From Calvatia gigantea (lineage: Eukaryota; Basidiomycota; Agaricomycetes; Agaricales; Lycoperdaceae), in assembly GCA_025093985.1 (NCBI GenBank), contig JACAAK010000005.1:1674001-1738000 (forward strand): a stretch of DNA of 64,000 bases. The letters are read 5' to 3'. Shown piece by piece: positions 61,027 to 64,000 of this stretch. Each line of letters begins with the position of its first letter. Positions within the stretch are counted from its first letter, which is position 1. The notes below the pieces were generated by a model, which saw nothing but the letters and a program-made list of their open reading frames with translations, was not told where the DNA came from and did no database searches. Both the position numbers and the translations under genes were made by a program.

Positions 61027-64000
61027 TCATATTCTAGCGGCTATTTGTTCTAGCAAAGCCTCCATCCTCGTCTGACGCTTTTCAATCTCCTGCAAGCGCT
61101 TGTCCCAACTCGACATATCAACGGGTCCACTATTCTCTTCTGCCTCCTTGATCTCTGAAACGGATGGAGGTTCCGACACTATGTGCTCCGGGCTCATGCT
61201 CAATGGGACATTTTTGACCTTCTCACCAACCGTCGACCCCGAGGCCTTTCGAGGCCGGGTAGTATTGGAGTGACCAATGGCAATGGGTTCAGAGCTCCCG
61301 TGTCTAGAGGGAGTAGTCAAGAAAGACGTCAACCGCCTGCGTGCGAACGGAATGCTCGATACGCCCGCTGTTTTACCAGGTCCGTCACTGGGAGTTGTGT
61401 CGTTATCGACCCGCTCTTCTGTTCGCTCTTCTGGGATGTCCCCCACAAGAGGTGGATATATCTGAGTCAACGGGCTTGCGAAGCTATGTGGCACATTGGT
61501 GGGCCTGCTTAAGAATGAGTCAATGCGGAGGCGAGGAATTTGACGGTGTGATGGAGTAGGGGAAGCTGAACGGAATCCTGGTCTTAGGGGCGCCTTTGGG
61601 GCAGTCGAGCTCGATGAATGTCGCCTAACAGCCCCCATGTGGATATCCATGGGTTCATTATTTTCAGCTGTATCAAGAGCACTATCATACTGTTCGTTGA
61701 TTTCAAAAATCTAGCCCACGTGAGTGCACAACAGTAGTGAGGCTTACGGATTACTTACTGCGTCAATGTCCGCGTCTGAGCCCGCCAGACCCTCAAAAAT
61801 CGCTGAGAAGGTAACGCATGAGATCTCCCGGATAAATTTCGAGTAACACCATGCATACTCATTCGTTTCAACGAGCGAGGCAAAGTATCAAACACTTTTT
61901 CTGCAGCGCTGGAAATGGTATCATAGAAGCCCGTTGTACCCGCTCTCTTGGCTTGTCGTTCATACGATGCAATCAATAACAAGAAGGGGAGGTTCGTCGT
62001 TCTAATCACGAAAACATTGACCTTTGAGACAATTCTCGTTAGGATCGGGATGGACGGCTGAAAGGGTTGCGGACCTTATGGAACCAACGGGGGGACAGAA
62101 CGTAACTGGCGGGTAACATGATACACAGTGCAAGAAGATTTATGGGGGGTTGGTATGAGAAAAGTGAATCTGCCTTGACTCTAGGAGAAGGCTTGGCACG
62201 GTGCTTAGTTTCTGGAAAAAGTACAGACGCACCCTTCGATAGTCGACACCGCTGTCCTGAACATGGCCTCTGCTGCCGCGTCCTCATTGATGTTGGCAAA
62301 GGTATTTGATAGAATCTTGGATGACTTTGAGCCAAAAGAGTATCGTTAAAGAAAATGAAAAGTCGCACAGAAACGAGCACTGTGAGCTAAGTGAGCATTG
62401 GGCTCTGAGAAGGTGCAAATACCCTACCAGTCAACAAGAGTGTGTTACTCAAACAAGCGTAAGTGACCATGAGCATAGGACCGAACACCGGATGGAATTG
62501 GCCTAAAATAGTGGTGTCGGTAAGACTACGGCCGCAGGGAAAGCATAGGTGCCCACCTGCCCGATCAAATCCACTCGCGTCGAGTCCAAAATATAAGTCA
62601 AGCATCCACCATGCAATCGTACTAGAAAAATGTGTTTTTATGGGATGTCTGATAAATTGAGCATACATACCCCGCACCGTAGCTGTAAGATAGCGTGAAA
62701 CATCAGAATTTTTCAGCGAAGTTGACTAGATATCATACCTAGCACCATTTCGACTTAGTCTGTATAGGACATGTCAGAAGATAAGTTATCACATGGGAAG
62801 AAACTGCTTACGTCCACAAGGCGTACAAAAAGCCACAGAAACAGAACGCCGCAATAAACATTAGAATCATGAATTGCATGAACATAGCCCGAAGTGATAG
62901 AACCATCAAGTTGTCTTTCAATGTCACAAACGCCAATCTAGGGGAATAAGTAGGTCAATCAGTGCGATGAAATTGTGGCACACCTGGGAAACATCAAGCT
63001 CGCAATTAATGCTAAAAGGTCGATACCTAGTGTCCGCGCCCAGTATTCTATCTCCTATCAGCGCGGTGTCACTGGGAGGCGGAAGCACGCATACGCTTGT
63101 GATAGACCCCGTACAAGCGAAGGATCGCATAGATACTGTATAGAGTAACTGTTTACTGTCAATGAGGAGAGAAGCTGGAGGCGCCGCGGAACGCACCGAA
63201 TGCCAAATCAAACCCATTCTGCCGAAATCCGTCAGCAAGAATACGTCTGCCAACCGATTCGAATACATACCCACGTGCCTTTGGAATACACTACAAGAAT
63301 ACATTAACGATGAACCGTAGGATATCCCAAAAAACAACATCACCTCTAATACCATGTTCTTGCATTGCCGCGATCTTTTCTAACGAAAAACCAAGTGCAT
63401 ATACCATGAAGATAATCTCAGAGTTGTTTAGTGTGGCGGTATCGCTGTACTCGATGGCGATGACAAATAGTATGAATAATAGTAGGAAACTGAGGGAGCA
63501 CCGGTCAGAGATTAACTCACAGAACCAGGAGGGATCTCACTTCAAGTATTCAAGAACGGAGCGAATTGCAGGGACTTTTAGGCTGCCAATGGGTTAGATC
63601 CTGAAATATAACAAACTTTCAGCTTTACCGATAATGGTCAAGTAAGGGTGCTTTGTGAGGATCATAGAAGTGAATCGGATTCCTCTTGTATGTCTACATG
63701 TCATGTTTTTGGATGTGATCACCCGCCAAAGGGTTGACCGTACTCACATCAGAGAGAATGGAATGGCTGCTCTGAGCCTGATAAACGCATTTCCCGCTGT
63801 AAGTCCCGCTCAACGAATACTGCAAAGGAATGAGGTCGAAGAACTACCCACGACCAAATCGCGTTGATAACCTTCTGGCAGGCAGAACTCCTGATAAACA
63901 TCTTTGCCCTTCCCATAATGGCCATTTCAATGGCGTTCCCTACACGGTTTTCAAGGTCATCATCCCTTTCCTGCTTCGCTTGGGCAATTATTGCAGGATC
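61027..64000 (-). CDS. YVC1: TRP-family vacuolar cation channel YVC1-like, 5' end outside window
   Basis: Minus-strand, multi-exon, entering from the right edge. Exons read NAIEMAIMGRAKMFI, SACQKVINAIWSGKCVYQAQ, FLLLLFILFVIAIEYSD, FMVYALGFSLEKIAAMQEHG, YWARTLGIDLLALIASLMFP, LAFVTLKDNLMVLSLRAM, FCFCGFLYALWT and AWWMLDLYFGLDASGFDRA. Then come FHPVFGPMLMVTYACLSNTL, INEDAAAEAMFRTAVSTIEG, LLALCIMLPASYVLSP and FDTLPRSLKRM. The cytosolic tail ends with a coiled coil (SWDKRLQEIEKRQTRMEALL) at 61027. By family it releases calcium and other cations from the vacuole and is gated by calcium, stretch and PI(3,5)P2. Splice joins I checked keep frame. The N-terminal region lies beyond 64000. Confidence 0.88.

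Overview
The window is nuclear DNA of a filamentous basidiomycete, most likely a mushroom-forming agaricomycete. The evidence is many genes split by introns of about 45-70 bases with GT...AG ends, a fatty-acid dioxygenase of the Ppo type, a DOPA-type dioxygenase, a GH43 glycosidase and a cluster of F-box-like genes with acidic tails. I see no rRNA, tRNA, CRISPR array or complete transposon. Functions were assigned by reading translated exons and recognising family motifs; no database search was possible.

Layout. 1-2 kb: a lone F-box-like gene. 3.3-7.7 kb: divergent COQ3 (ubiquinone methyltransferase) and CCC2 (copper P-type ATPase) around a short promoter with a CACT microsatellite. 8.5-18.7 kb: three minus-strand genes, MVP1 (PX-BAR sorting nexin), a protein O-mannosyltransferase (PMT4-like), and a RING-PH-VWA protein with the domain order of the yeast mating scaffolds Far1/Ste5. 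19.3-23.8 kb: a DOPA-dioxygenase-like gene with one unusually long intron, and cystathionine beta-synthase. 24.6-34.3 kb: TEL1, the ATM-type checkpoint kinase. 35.3-38.0 kb: STE20, the CRIB-domain PAK kinase. 39.9-41.5 kb: a secreted GH43 enzyme. 42.2-54.1 kb: five related F-box-like copies, four on the minus strand and one inverted. The copies are interleaved with truncated copies of the 5' end of SEC28, whose complete copy lies at 54.6-55.7 kb. 56.3-60.8 kb: a Ppo fatty-acid oxygenase. 61.0-64.0 kb: the 3' part of a YVC1-type vacuolar calcium channel, cut by the window edge.

Two features stand out. First, the F-box/SEC28 locus is a recent segmental amplification. The repeat unit is an F-box gene plus the shared divergent promoter plus the first exon, first intron and start of exon 2 of SEC28. 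One unit has flipped to give a head-to-head inverted pair. Second, otherwise well conserved genes (TEL1, STE20, SEC28, Ppo, the Far1-like gene and several F-box copies) show single-base reading-frame breaks. In every conserved single-copy gene the break is of the same kind: one extra base, a +1 shift. Residual insertion errors in the assembly are the simplest explanation, but the polarity is strict enough to deserve a direct check against reads and RNA.

The genes do not form one pathway. The Far1-like scaffold and STE20 would act together in pheromone/Cdc42 signalling, MVP1 and SEC28 in membrane traffic, and COQ3 and CCC2 in respiration and metal supply. The clustering looks like ordinary housekeeping gene order, with one expanding accessory family.
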